A stretch of 11,607 nucleotides of DNA from an uncultured Collinsella sp. (GCA_934630385.1 CAKTWE010000056.1:1-11607); one strand, 5' to 3'; shown: positions 1-6,918, numbered from the stretch's first letter. The notes: generated from the letters alone by a model not told the origin. Translations and numbers: made by a program.

Positions 1-581
1 AGGCGCTTGATGAGTGAGGCGAGTGACTCGATAAAGTCGTCGGCGCTGGCGGTCTCCAGGATGGATTCGATAATGCGCTCGTGATAGCGCACGCGGTAGT
101 TGTTCTCATCCGGATGCGTGTGCAGCAACTCGTCGATGATGTAGGCGTAATCGCGCGGGATGGCCTTACGCACCTTGGAGCGGGTGTAGCGGCTCGAAAG
201 CGAGCGGGCAACCACAATGAGTTGGTCAAGCATCGTCTTGTACCAGGTGGGTGAGTCCTCGTGCCGGCTGCGGACAAGATCGATCTTCTCGCGCGGATAG
301 TAGATGAGCGTGCACAGCTCGCCCTTTTCGTCAAAGGAGAGCGTGTCGCCAAAGATCTCGTCGACATGCTCGCGCACGACGCCCGAGCAGTTGTTGAGGA
401 TGTGCATAAAGGCTTCGTACTCGCCATGCACATCGCTCATAAAATGTTCGGTGCCCTTGGGCAGGTTGAGGATGGCCGAGAGGTTGATGATCTCGGTGAA
501 TGCGGATTGCTCGGTGGGGAACTGTCTCGACAGCAGGCGCAGATACTTGAAGTCTTGCGGATTGCGATCGAATGCGACCAT
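1..581 (-). CDS. fbp: Fructose-1,6-bisphosphatase class III, N-terminal part
   Basis: This gene is cut by the left edge; 193 complete codons are visible. The product hydrolyses fructose 1,6-bisphosphate to fructose 6-phosphate, the committed step of gluconeogenesis, in the cytoplasm. The translated N-terminus matches the Firmicutes/Bacillus-type (class III) enzyme: FKYLRLLSRQFPTEQSA near residues 11-27, INLSAILNLPKGTEHF at 32-47, and the metallophosphatase motif SDVHGEYEAF at 49-58, whose Asp50 and His52 would bind metal. Family members are about 640-670 residues, so roughly two thirds lies outside the window. The start ATG at 581 is preceded on the minus strand by GGAAGG with a 6-base spacer. 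The gene is divergent from degV. A perfect 10-bp dyad sits 28-57 bases upstream of the start codon and may be its operator. Family assignment is firm from the conserved blocks; the regulation is inference. Confidence 0.93.
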   Translation of the reverse strand, partial: MVAFDRNPQDFKYLRLLSRQFPTEQSAFTEIINLSAILNLPKGTEHFMSDVHGEYEAFMHILNNCSGVVREHVDEIFGDTLSFDEKGELCTLIYYPREKIDLVRSRHEDSPTWYKTMLDQLIVVARSLSSRYTRSKVRKAIPRDYAYIIDELLHTHPDENNYRVRYHERIIESILETASADDFIESLASLIKR

Positions 582-597
582 GAAGCACCTTCCGATG

Positions 598-638
598 TGG
601 TTAGTAAAACTGATAAACAGCGTCAAACGTTTATCAGT
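598..638 (-). promoter_or_regulatory. Candidate fbp promoter overlapped by a 10+10+10 dyad operator
   Basis: Two perfectly complementary arms, ACTGATAAAC at 609-618 and GTTTATCAGT at 629-638, are separated by exactly 10 bases. On the minus strand a TTGACG -35-like hexamer (621-626) lies inside the dyad, and 17 bases downstream is a weak TAACCA -10 candidate (598-603). The symmetry and the position just upstream of the fbp ribosome binding site fit a repressor operator. If transcription starts upstream of it, it could instead be a 5'-leader hairpin. The dyad is seen directly; the promoter hexamers are weak and the regulator is unknown. Confidence 0.5.
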
Positions 639-865
639 ATGCGCCGCTTTTGTTTCGATTGGGGATGGGAGGTCGAATTGTTGGTCGAACGGTTTGGTAA
701 ATCGATTTAGTTGAGGTAGATATGGCGGTTGAATGGAGACGTAGGGTCGTTTTTTTTGCAGGCGCATACCTCCGGGATCGATAGAGATGATGACGGTAAA
801 GATGTTCACTACCTTTGGTTCAATTTGGTAAATAGTGGACATTTGTACCGTATTCACGCTTGCTG

Positions 866-874
866 TGCGATAAT
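866..874 (+). promoter_or_regulatory. Extended -10 promoter of degV
   Basis: TGCGATAAT is an extended -10 element (TG, one base, then GATAAT) ending 28 bases before the degV ATG. No good -35 lies 16-18 bases upstream; the nearest TTGTAC (843-848) is 20 bases away, which is usual for extended -10 promoters. The same 11 bases, TGTGCGATAAT, occur in front of the methionyl-tRNA synthetase gene. Confidence 0.5.
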
Positions 875-902
875 TTGCGCAGCAATGAGTAAGGAGCCTC
901 AT

Positions 903-1793
903 ATGAGTGATTTTGTCCTGACCTGTGAATCCGCCGCCGATCGAACCCGTGAGTTCTTTGAATCGCGCAATATCCCTGTCGTGTGTTTTCATTACGAGAT
1001 CGACGATGTTGTCTATACGGACGATCTGTATCAGTCGATTGCGCCGGACGAGTTTTTTGCCCAGATTGCCGCGGGCGCCATGCCCAAGACGTCTCAGGTG
1101 AGCGTGGGTGAGTACGAGGAGTTTTGGGAGCCGTTCGTTGCCGAGGGTAAAGACGTGCTGCACCTGACGTTGTCGTCGGGTATTTCGGGCACGTATGGAT
1201 CGGCCTGCGTTGCGGCGCAGATGCTCGCGGATCGCTATCCCCAGGGCGGCAAGGTGCGCGTCATCGATTCGCTGGCGGCGTCTTCGGGCTTTGGCCTGTT
1301 GCTGGAATATGCCGCCGACGTGCGCGATAGCGGGGCTTCACTCGACGAGACGGCTGCCTGGATCGAGGAGCACAAGCTCAACCTGCACCACTGGTTCTTC
1401 TCGACCGATCTGTCGAGCTACCTGCGCGGCGGTCGTATTTCGGCTGCGAGCGCGATCATCGGCACGGCGCTCAAGATTTGCCCGCTTATGACGGTCGATT
1501 GCGAAGGTGAGCTGGCGCCGCGTGAGAAGATTCGCACCAAGAAGCGCGCGATCTCCGAGATGGCCAAGACCGTGATGGCGCATCTGCAGGACGGCACGAA
1601 CTATTCGGGCAAGTGCATCATGTCGCATTCGGCGTGCCGTGAGGACGCCGAGGCCGTTGCGGCACTGATAGAGGAACAGGTTCCGCAGCTCAAAGGCAAG
1701 ATTGAGATTAATAGCATCGGTGCTCTGATTGGCTCGCATACTGGCCCTGGCACGGTGGCCGTCTTCTTTATGGGCGACAAGCGCGTGGACTAA
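903..1793 (+). CDS. DegV family fatty-acid-binding protein
   Basis: A 296-residue cytoplasmic protein of the DegV/FakB family. These proteins bind a fatty acid in a deep pocket; the FakB members present it to a fatty-acid kinase for incorporation into phospholipid. Family marks are TSQVS at residues 63-67 and SSGISGTY at 91-98 (carboxylate-binding region), LRGGRIS at 174-180, and GSHTGPGTVAVFF at 277-289 near the C-terminus. The length is typical (about 280-300). The ATG at 903 is chosen because AAGGAG (891-896) lies 6 bases upstream; the frame extends to 729 without another such site, and the promoter candidate at 866-874 lies inside that extension. No fatty-acid kinase gene is adjacent, so the partner is not shown here. 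The gene stands alone, divergent from fbp and convergent with the next gene. DegV-family membership is firm; the exact lipid is unknown. Confidence 0.93.
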   Translation: MSDFVLTCESAADRTREFFESRNIPVVCFHYEIDDVVYTDDLYQSIAPDEFFAQIAAGAMPKTSQVSVGEYEEFWEPFVAEGKDVLHLTLSSGISGTYGSACVAAQMLADRYPQGGKVRVIDSLAASSGFGLLLEYAADVRDSGASLDETAAWIEEHKLNLHHWFFSTDLSSYLRGGRISAASAIIGTALKICPLMTVDCEGELAPREKIRTKKRAISEMAKTVMAHLQDGTNYSGKCIMSHSACREDAEAVAALIEEQVPQLKGKIEINSIGALIGSHTGPGTVAVFFMGDKRVD

Positions 1794-1855
1794 CGTTCGT
1801 GGGATGGCTGACGGTTTTAACGGCTGCGCCTGCTCCCCCTGACATTCGATAACAG

Positions 1856-1891
1856 AAAAAGGCCCGTCCCGTTGTTTGCGGGGCGGGCCTT
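1856..1891 (-). terminator. Terminator between degV and the TIM-barrel gene
   Basis: A 13-bp stem (1859-1871 with 1879-1891, one G-T pair) closes a 7-base loop. On the minus strand the stem is followed by a run of T (complement of 1856-1860, then CTGTT), so it is a good intrinsic terminator for the minus-strand gene ending at 1902. The plus-strand side has no T-run, so termination of degV transcripts here is less certain. Confidence 0.82.
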
Positions 1892-1901
1892 GCTGTTGCG
1901 G

Positions 1902-2993
1902 CTAGCGTTTCTTTCCGCGGAAGAAGAAACCGTGCAGCGAGGGCTTGAGTCCGCGGTTGGCGCGACGCTCCTCGATATGATCGTGGATCGAAGCGACGCG
2001 TTCGATGACTTCGTCGGGGATCGGCACGTCGGGATTCATGTTCTCGACCTGGCTGACCTCGGCGGCGGCGACCTGGTCGATAATGGGCACATCGTCGCGC
2101 GAGATGACGGGCGTGGCGTCTTCCTTCATCTTGCGATAGCGCTGCATCATGTCGGTCTGCAGTTGCTGTGCCGATGGCGGTGTCCAGATGATGGCGTTGG
2201 CGCCGGCGGCGATGGTTTCACGGATGCTCTCGGGCGTCTTGCCGCCTGGTGCGATGAGCGGCAGGTTGGGATAGTGCTCGCGCAGCTCGCGCAGGACCTG
2301 GGGCGTGTTCTTGCCGGCCGCGATGTTGAGGATCTTGGCTCCGGCGCGCACTTTGGCATGTGCATCATCGTCGCAACGTACGACCGTGGCGATGACGGGG
2401 ATGTCTGCCAGATTGGTAATGTGCTCGACCATCTCGGCAGTAGCGGGGGAGTTGACCACGCAGCCTGCCGCGCCCTGCATCTCGGAGACAGCCGCCATCT
2501 GCACGGAACGCTTACCGGTGGTGGTGCCGCCGCCAACGCCCACAAAGACCGGGCACTCGGCAACAGTCAGCAGCGCCTGCGTAATGGCGGGCTGCGGCGT
2601 GAAGGGGTAGACGGCAAACACGGCGTCGGCATTGGAGTTGCGAATGACCGCCACGTCGGTGGTGTAGATGAGCGATTTGATGCGGCGGCCAAAGAGCGTA
2701 AAGCCGCTGGCCTCCTCGATTTCATCGGGCATGCGGAGGGCCGCCTTGCGCAGGCGCCCGTCGATGGGCAGCGGCTCCATGGGCAAAAGGCCGTTGGGAG
2801 TTACGGCCACCTGGGGCTCGGTAAATTCGTCTGCAAGCTCAACCTCGGAGAAGTCGACCGAGGCGACGATGTCCTCGTGAACCTCGGCGGGAACATCGAT
2901 GGGGGCTTGGTCGTTTGCCGTGACCGGCGTGTCGAAGGAGCTGGTGCCGACAAAGGCGTCGACGCGCTCGTTTAGGTCGTTGAGAGAATCCAT
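1902..2993 (-). CDS. TIM-barrel-like protein of unknown function
   Basis: A 363-residue soluble protein. I do not recognise a specific enzyme. Residues 1-70 are acidic and low in complexity, as in a linker or disordered arm. The core at about 90-285 alternates hydrophobic strands and helices in (beta/alpha)8 fashion. It has glycine-rich loops resembling phosphate-binding TIM-barrel enzymes: GVGGGTTTG at 152-160, AAGCVVNSPAT near 175-185, LNIAAGKNTPQVL at 222-234 and APGGKTPESI at 248-257. The last pattern recalls the C-terminal phosphate site of KDPG-aldolase or ThiG-like barrels, but no catalytic lysine is assigned. The C-terminus is basic (FFFRGKKR). The ATG at 2993 has only a weak GGA upstream. 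A poor promoter pair, TTTAGC-17-TACACT, can be drawn at 3052-3024. It is a single gene, convergent with degV and divergent from the small membrane protein. The gene is surely real; its function is unknown. Confidence 0.8.
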   Translation of the reverse strand: MDSLNDLNERVDAFVGTSSFDTPVTANDQAPIDVPAEVHEDIVASVDFSEVELADEFTEPQVAVTPNGLLPMEPLPIDGRLRKAALRMPDEIEEASGFTLFGRRIKSLIYTTDVAVIRNSNADAVFAVYPFTPQPAITQALLTVAECPVFVGVGGGTTTGKRSVQMAAVSEMQGAAGCVVNSPATAEMVEHITNLADIPVIATVVRCDDDAHAKVRAGAKILNIAAGKNTPQVLRELREHYPNLPLIAPGGKTPESIRETIAAGANAIIWTPPSAQQLQTDMMQRYRKMKEDATPVISRDDVPIIDQVAAAEVSQVENMNPDVPIPDEVIERVASIHDHIEERRANRGLKPSLHGFFFRGKKR

Positions 2994-3142
2994 AGCAGTC
3001 CGTTTCTATGTTGTGCGGTCGGCAGTGTACGACCGGCGCTACGATTGCTAAATCGTTTGACTAGTTGATTTTTCCCCGCCGCGCCATCCGTTAGACTGAA
3101 GGGCTGGCGAACGTGAAGGAGCTGTGGTGGCGGGAATCGAGG

Positions 3143-3151
3143 TGCTATCTT
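3143..3151 (+). promoter_or_regulatory. Extended -10 candidate for the small membrane protein
   Basis: TGCTATCTT has the TG-N-TANNNT form of an extended -10 and ends 34 bases before the ATG at 3186. No clear -35 is seen. It resembles the other start-proximal elements in this window. Confidence 0.4.
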
Positions 3152-3185
3152 GAAAGTCCCGTATACAAAAGAGAGGTGACGCGGT

Positions 3186-3356
3186 ATGGAATTCTCGGCA
3201 ATGTTGGGCTCGATTGGCCTATGCATGGGCGCAATCGTTGCCGCCGCGGTCATCTACTTTGTGGTCACGGCCATTAAGGGTAAAAAGGCCGAGCGCAAGG
3301 AACGCGAGGCACTTAAGAAGCACCGTGACCAGCAGGACAGGCGCGCACGGAGATAG
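3186..3356 (+). CDS. Small single-span membrane protein (56 aa)
   Basis: The 56 codons run from ATG to TAG and begin MEFSAMLGSIGLCMGAIVAA. Residues 7-30 are a continuous hydrophobic segment, a probable membrane anchor. From residue 31 the tail is strongly charged and mainly basic (KGKKAERKEREALKKHRDQQ and on), probably cytoplasmic and helical. AGAGGTG (3171-3177) upstream of the ATG is a plausible ribosome binding site, and an extended -10 lies further up. The gene ends 24 bases from the stop codon of the convergent methyltransferase gene, with no terminator hairpin between. The function is unknown; such short hydrophobic-then-basic proteins are often membrane-complex accessories, but nothing here identifies a partner. 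Confidence 0.72.
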   Translation: MEFSAMLGSIGLCMGAIVAAAVIYFVVTAIKGKKAERKEREALKKHRDQQDRRARR

Positions 3357-3380
3357 CTTGTTGAGTTTTGAATCCGTGCG

Positions 3381-4484
3381 CTAGCTGCGTTTTCGGACCA
3401 GGGCGATATAGAAGCCTTCAAAGTCGCGACTGGGCGGAATGGTCAGCGTACCGGGCATGCCGTTGGCAATGGGCGAGACGTGGCCCGCGGCAATGGCCTC
3501 GGTAAGGGCGTTGCACTCGATATGCGGCTTGTCGCCGGCATCCTGGGCGCGACGCGCTTCGCTTTCGCTCGGCGTGCCGTCGAGGGGGATGAGCTCGCAG
3601 TCCATATGCTTGTCGAGGGCCTCTTGCAGGGCATCCTCGTTTTCCTGCGGCAAGATTGAACACGTCGAATAGACGAGCGTGCCGCCCGGTTTGAGGGCCC
3701 CCATGGCGCGGTCCAGAAGCGCGCGCTGCGAGCGGGCACACTTGACGAGCAGCTGCTCGGTGAGGCCGCGCAAGCTCTTTTCGTTGCCGCTGATGACGGT
3801 GCCCGTGCCGGTGCAGGGGGCGTCGAGCAGGATACGGTCAAAGCGGAAGAACTCGTCAAGCTCGCGTGCGTCAATGCGCATGACGGGCACGTTTTTGGCG
3901 CCCTGGCGGCCCAGGTTGGCTTCGAGCTTTTCGGCGCGGGGAATGCTCATCTCGCAGGCGGTGAGGTGCGCCTGTCCCTGGGTGAGGGCGGCGATCTGCG
4001 TCGTCTTGCCGCCGGGGGCCGCGCACATGTCCAGGATGTCCTCGCCGGCCTGAGCGCCTAACACCAAAGGCGGCATCATCGACGATAGGCTCTGCAGGTA
4101 GATCTTGCCGTTCCGGTAGATGTCGAGGTCCCACAGGTCGGATACCTGGGCCTCGGGCAGGATGAAAGCGTCCGGGTACCATGCGACGGGGCGGTGGGCG
4201 ATGCCGGCGGCATCGAGCGCCGCGGCGATGTCCTCGGCGGTTGCCTTGAGCGTGTTGGCGCGCAGCGTGACCGGGCGTGTGGCCGCGGCGCCGAAGCCCT
4301 CGATCATGAGCTCGGCATCGGCGGGTGCATAGGCACCGGCGACCGTGTCGACCATAAAGCGCGGCAGGTCGGCGGCGGAGTGTTGGGCGGCAAGCTGGTC
4401 GGAAAGCTCGGTGGCGGCAAACTGCCTGAGCTTGAGCTCGGGCTTAACCTGCTTTTTCTGCTTGCGACGACGCGGCTTGGACAT
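3381..4484 (-). CDS. RsmB/RsmF-family rRNA (cytosine-5) methyltransferase
   Basis: A 367-residue SAM-dependent RNA m5C methyltransferase of the NOL1/NOP2/Sun family, acting in the cytoplasm, probably on ribosomal RNA. The N-terminus is very basic (MSKPRRRKQKKQVK). A substrate-positioning region with RPVTLRANTLKAT follows at residues 70-83. The Rossmann domain carries the SAM loop DMCAAPGGKTT (152-162), motif IV LLDAPCTGTG (219-228; Cys224) and motif VI YSTCSILPQEN (272-282; Cys275, the expected nucleophile). It ends in GFYIALVRK, typical of the family. There is no NusB-like N-terminal domain as in full RsmB and no long C-terminal PUA extension as in E. coli RsmF, so the target cytosine cannot be assigned. 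The ATG at 4484 has GGAAGGA with a 7-base spacer. It lies downstream of the MetRS gene on the same strand, separated by a repeat cluster that ends about 20 bases before this start codon. Confidence 0.92.
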   Translation of the reverse strand: MSKPRRRKQKKQVKPELKLRQFAATELSDQLAAQHSAADLPRFMVDTVAGAYAPADAELMIEGFGAAATRPVTLRANTLKATAEDIAAALDAAGIAHRPVAWYPDAFILPEAQVSDLWDLDIYRNGKIYLQSLSSMMPPLVLGAQAGEDILDMCAAPGGKTTQIAALTQGQAHLTACEMSIPRAEKLEANLGRQGAKNVPVMRIDARELDEFFRFDRILLDAPCTGTGTVISGNEKSLRGLTEQLLVKCARSQRALLDRAMGALKPGGTLVYSTCSILPQENEDALQEALDKHMDCELIPLDGTPSESEARRAQDAGDKPHIECNALTEAIAAGHVSPIANGMPGTLTIPPSRDFEGFYIALVRKRS

Positions 4485-4503
4485 CCGTCTTTCCTTCCAC
4501 CTA

Positions 4504-4625
4504 AATGATTATTCTGGGACGGGGATTAAAAAATCATTTAATAATCCCCGTTCCAAAAAGACTACTTTGCCGCGCCCGGGAATGATTTTTTAATCCCCGT
4601 CCCAGAATAATCATTCCCGGGCGCG
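4504..4625. repeat. Cluster of three GGGACGGGGATTA palindromic repeats
   Basis: The core GGGACGGGGATTA is present three times. Copy A is at 4516-4528 (plus). Copy B is at 4542-4554 (minus, one mismatch). Copy C is at about 4591-4603 (minus). A and C lie in perfectly complementary 35-bp arms, 4504-4538 and 4581-4615, around a 42-base centre. C is also enclosed by its own perfect 17-bp inverted repeat, CGCGCCCGGGAATGATT at 4571-4587 with its complement at 4609-4625. A also pairs with B (12 of 13). The three pairings exclude one another. The cluster fills the gap between MetRS and the methyltransferase gene. On the minus strand the 17-bp hairpin begins 11 bases after the MetRS stop and is followed, after GCAAAGTAGTC, by TTTTT, so it could act as a weak terminator. 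It looks like a REP-type interspersed repeat; no transposase is nearby. Confidence 0.9.
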
Positions 4626-4635
4626 TTGCGGTTGC

Positions 4636-6786
4636 CTAGTACTGGCTCTCGTGCTTGCTGAAGAAGTCGAAGCGCGGGGGCAGCGGCTTCACGCGGTGCT
4701 CGCCGGGCTTCTCGCCCAGGCTCTCCACAAACTCGTCCGTGGAGGTGAAGATGTTATCCCAGCTAAAGAAGGCGACCGGGTCGATGTCGAAGTACTCGCA
4801 GATGAGCTCGCAGCCGGCTGGGACGATGCCGTGCATGAGCACGGTCGCCACGCGCAGCTCGGTAAAGGCGTCGACCAGGGCCTGCTTCATGGAGGTGTTG
4901 GCCGGCTCGCCCTCGAGCTTGTTGGCGGCCTTGGAGGCATCGCTCCAGCGCTTGTTGGCGGCGCGCAGGTAGTCGTCGCACACGGCGAGCGCGCGGTGCG
5001 TCTCGAACTTGTACATGGCCTGCTCAAAGGCAAGGGCGGCCTGCTCGGCAGCCTCGACCACGGCGGCAGAGGCGGCGCCGGCGGGAATGCAGCCGTTGCG
5101 ATAGGGGCTCTCGTCGCCCTCCTTGACGGCGACGCCGTAGAAGCAGCTGCGGGCCAGGCGGTTGAACACGCCGGTCAAGAGGGCGCTCTCCTTAAGGGCC
5201 GGGTCGATAACGCGCTTGTCGTCGCAGGCGCGCACCTCGTTGCCGTCCTTGTCCTTGCCGGTTACACGCGTGTCATATGCCTTGGGGCTAAAGCTCACCG
5301 GCTTCTCGGACAGGCCGAGCGACAGCCAATGCGCGCGCATCTGCTCGCAGGTGTAGTGGTTGAGCAGGTCGTCTGCCGGCGGGGGAGGCGTCTGCGAGGA
5401 CGAGCTGGCCTTTTTGCCCATGTAGAGCAGGTGGTAGCAGGCGCTGACGGTGCTCTGCGTGAGGTCCCAGCCCAGGGCCTCCCACATGGCGGTCTGCGCG
5501 ATGCAGTAGAAGTAGATGTTGTCCTGACCGATGAACTGGTAGATCTGTGCGTCGTCCGAGCACCACCAGTCGCGCCAGTCGAGCGAACTGTGCTGGTAGG
5601 TGGGCGCGGGCACCTGCGTGGAGTCGGCAGCGGGCTCGCCCATGAGGGCGGCGTCCTGGGCGGCGACACCCTCGGTTACACCGGCGGCGCGGGCATCGCG
5701 GGCGAGCACGGTGCGCGTATAGCTGATGGGCGCCCACAGGCTCTCGGGCCAGCACCAGCAGGTGACGTCATTCACGCCGTCGACCTCGGGCACCGGAACG
5801 CCCCAGTCGATGTTACCGGTGATGCGGAAGGGCACGAGTGCCTTGCCGCTGCGGAAGCGCACGCCGCCGTTGGCGAGCACCGCGTGGGCGTCGTCGCGCT
5901 CCTTCCAGCTGGGGAAGGTGACGGTAAAGCTGCTCTTGTTGCCCTCGGGCTCCAGCACGGTGTGCTCGGGCAGCTGGTCTTCGACGGCGTCGAAGGCCTC
6001 GCGGAACTTGTTCTGGATGTAGAGCTGTGCCGGCAGCAGCCACTCCTCCATGGTCTTGGAGACCACGGAGCGAACCTGCGGGTTCTGGGCGAGCTTGGCG
6101 GTGTAGGTCTTCATAAAGTCGAGGTAGGCCGGCAGGTCGAAGTAGAGGTTGTCGACCGGGCGCAGCTCGGGCACCTCGCCGGTGAGCTGGCTCTTGGGCG
6201 CGATGAGCTCCTCGGGCTCAAACTGGTGGCCCAGGTCGCACTCGTCGGCGTACGCCTTCTCGGACTTGCAGCCCTGGATGGGGCAGCGGCCGATCACCTG
6301 ACGGCCGTTGAGAAACGTGCCTGCCTTGGCGTCGTAGAACTGCAGCGTGGAGCGCTTGGAGATGGTGCCCTGCTCGTGCAGGCGCTCGACAATCTCGGCG
6401 GTCACCTCATTGTGAATCTGCGCAGCCGGCTCAAGGCCCGAGCCGCCGTAGATATCGCAGCTGATGTTGTAGTTGTTGAGGGTCGCGGCCTGGCGGGAGT
6501 GATTGGACTCGACATACTCGTTAATGGACTTGTCGTAGCCCTCGTTCTCCTTGAGCTTGCGGTAGCTCTCCATGATGGGCGAGCCATAGCAGTCGGTGCC
6601 CGAGGTGAAGATGACGTTCTCGCGGCCCAGACGGTCGCGCAGGAAACGGGCGAAGAAGTCGGCCGGGACAAAGACGCCACCAACGTGGCCAAAGTGAAGG
6701 CCCTTGTTGCCGTAGGGCTCGCCGGCGGTAACGATGGCGCGGCGAGGCCAGCTGGGACGGTCGTTCATGGAGTATTTGGATGCCAT
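4636..6786 (-). CDS. metG: Methionyl-tRNA synthetase, divergent form
   Basis: A 716-residue class I aminoacyl-tRNA synthetase that charges tRNA-Met in the cytoplasm. The nucleotide-binding fold starts with RAIVTAGEPYGNKGL then HFGH at 31-34 (HIGH signature), PADFFARFLR at 41-50 and TSGTDCYGSP at 61-70. A zinc-knuckle-like segment at 168-187 has Cys168, Cys173, Cys183 and His187, spaced CX4C and CX3H rather than the common CX2C pairs, then PEELIAPKS. ITGNIDWGVPVP (322-333) and YQFIGQDNIYFY (416-427) fit MetRS. The KMSKS loop reads KASSSS (459-464). The C-terminal half is the helical anticodon-binding region; no EMAP-like tRNA-binding domain is evident. The ATG at 6786 is chosen over 6879 because GAAGGAGT directly precedes it and the promoter lies between. 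The best single call is MetRS; a paralogous class I ligase cannot be excluded, since the window does not show whether another metG exists. Confidence 0.85.
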   Translation of the reverse strand: MASKYSMNDRPSWPRRAIVTAGEPYGNKGLHFGHVGGVFVPADFFARFLRDRLGRENVIFTSGTDCYGSPIMESYRKLKENEGYDKSINEYVESNHSRQAATLNNYNISCDIYGGSGLEPAAQIHNEVTAEIVERLHEQGTISKRSTLQFYDAKAGTFLNGRQVIGRCPIQGCKSEKAYADECDLGHQFEPEELIAPKSQLTGEVPELRPVDNLYFDLPAYLDFMKTYTAKLAQNPQVRSVVSKTMEEWLLPAQLYIQNKFREAFDAVEDQLPEHTVLEPEGNKSSFTVTFPSWKERDDAHAVLANGGVRFRSGKALVPFRITGNIDWGVPVPEVDGVNDVTCWCWPESLWAPISYTRTVLARDARAAGVTEGVAAQDAALMGEPAADSTQVPAPTYQHSSLDWRDWWCSDDAQIYQFIGQDNIYFYCIAQTAMWEALGWDLTQSTVSACYHLLYMGKKASSSSQTPPPPADDLLNHYTCEQMRAHWLSLGLSEKPVSFSPKAYDTRVTGKDKDGNEVRACDDKRVIDPALKESALLTGVFNRLARSCFYGVAVKEGDESPYRNGCIPAGAASAAVVEAAEQAALAFEQAMYKFETHRALAVCDDYLRAANKRWSDASKAANKLEGEPANTSMKQALVDAFTELRVATVLMHGIVPAGCELICEYFDIDPVAFFSWDNIFTSTDEFVESLGEKPGEHRVKPLPPRFDFFSKHESQY

Positions 6787-6867
6787 GGGACTCCTTCGCA
6801 TATGGTGAGAGCGCGGCCGGGCGCAAGGCCTGGCGACGCGGTGGTCAATTCGTGCATATCGTTCGAC

Positions 6868-6876
6868 ATTATCGCA
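6868..6876 (-). promoter_or_regulatory. Extended -10 promoter of the MetRS gene
   Basis: On the minus strand this reads TGCGATAAT, identical to the degV element and extended to an 11-base match (TGTGCGATAAT, 6868-6878). Transcription from it would give a leader of about 75 bases before the ATG at 6786. I see no T-box or SAM-riboswitch signature in that leader. It is divergent from the promoter of the DUF3267 gene. Confidence 0.5.
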
Positions 6877-6903
6877 CATGCGGACGGGTACGTGGCAGGG
6901 GCG

Positions 6904-6909
6904 CTATCC
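6904..6909 (+). promoter_or_regulatory. -10 element of the DUF3267 gene, probably leaderless
   Basis: TATCCT ends 9 bases before the ATG at 6919, so transcription would start at or within a few bases of the start codon. No Shine-Dalgarno sequence is present at the right distance (AGGGG at about 6897-6901 is too far). This is the geometry of a leaderless mRNA, common in actinobacteria. The -35 is not recognisable. Confidence 0.4.
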
Positions 6910-6918
6910 TAAGATGCT

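Larger units (their letters stand above)
582..902. other. Divergent intergenic region between fbp and degV
   Basis: This 321-bp stretch holds no convincing gene. It is clearly more AT-rich than the flanking genes. It contains the fbp dyad (609-638), a short direct repeat GGTCGAA at 671-677 and 683-689 (12 bp apart), a run of eight T at about 751-758, a repeated TTTGGTAAAT at 693-702 and 824-833, and the degV promoter at its right end. Short open frames here lack ribosome binding sites and the protein-like composition of the neighbouring genes. The DegV reading frame stays open through part of it, but the degV ribosome binding site is further downstream. Confidence 0.6.

Noticed and set aside
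261..710. Plus-strand open frames opposite fbp
   Set aside because: The minus-strand translation gives clear class III fructose-1,6-bisphosphatase blocks; these frames are its complement.
1872..2975. 367-codon plus-strand frame opposite the TIM-barrel gene
   Set aside because: Its sequence is Gly/Asp/His-rich with no fold signature, it has no ribosome binding site, and it begins inside the terminator hairpin region.
4504..4625. CRISPR array
   Set aside because: There are only three copies, in inverted orientation, with no regular spacers and no cas genes.
6787..6867. T-box or riboswitch in the MetRS leader
   Set aside because: The leader is only about 75 bases, and no T-box consensus or SAM-riboswitch core could be recognised.
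4651..6912. 753-codon open frame on the plus strand opposite the MetRS gene
   Set aside because: It mirrors the MetRS gene in the antisense direction; high GC keeps the frame open. The product is Gly/Val/Leu-rich with no family motif, while the other strand has clear synthetase motifs.
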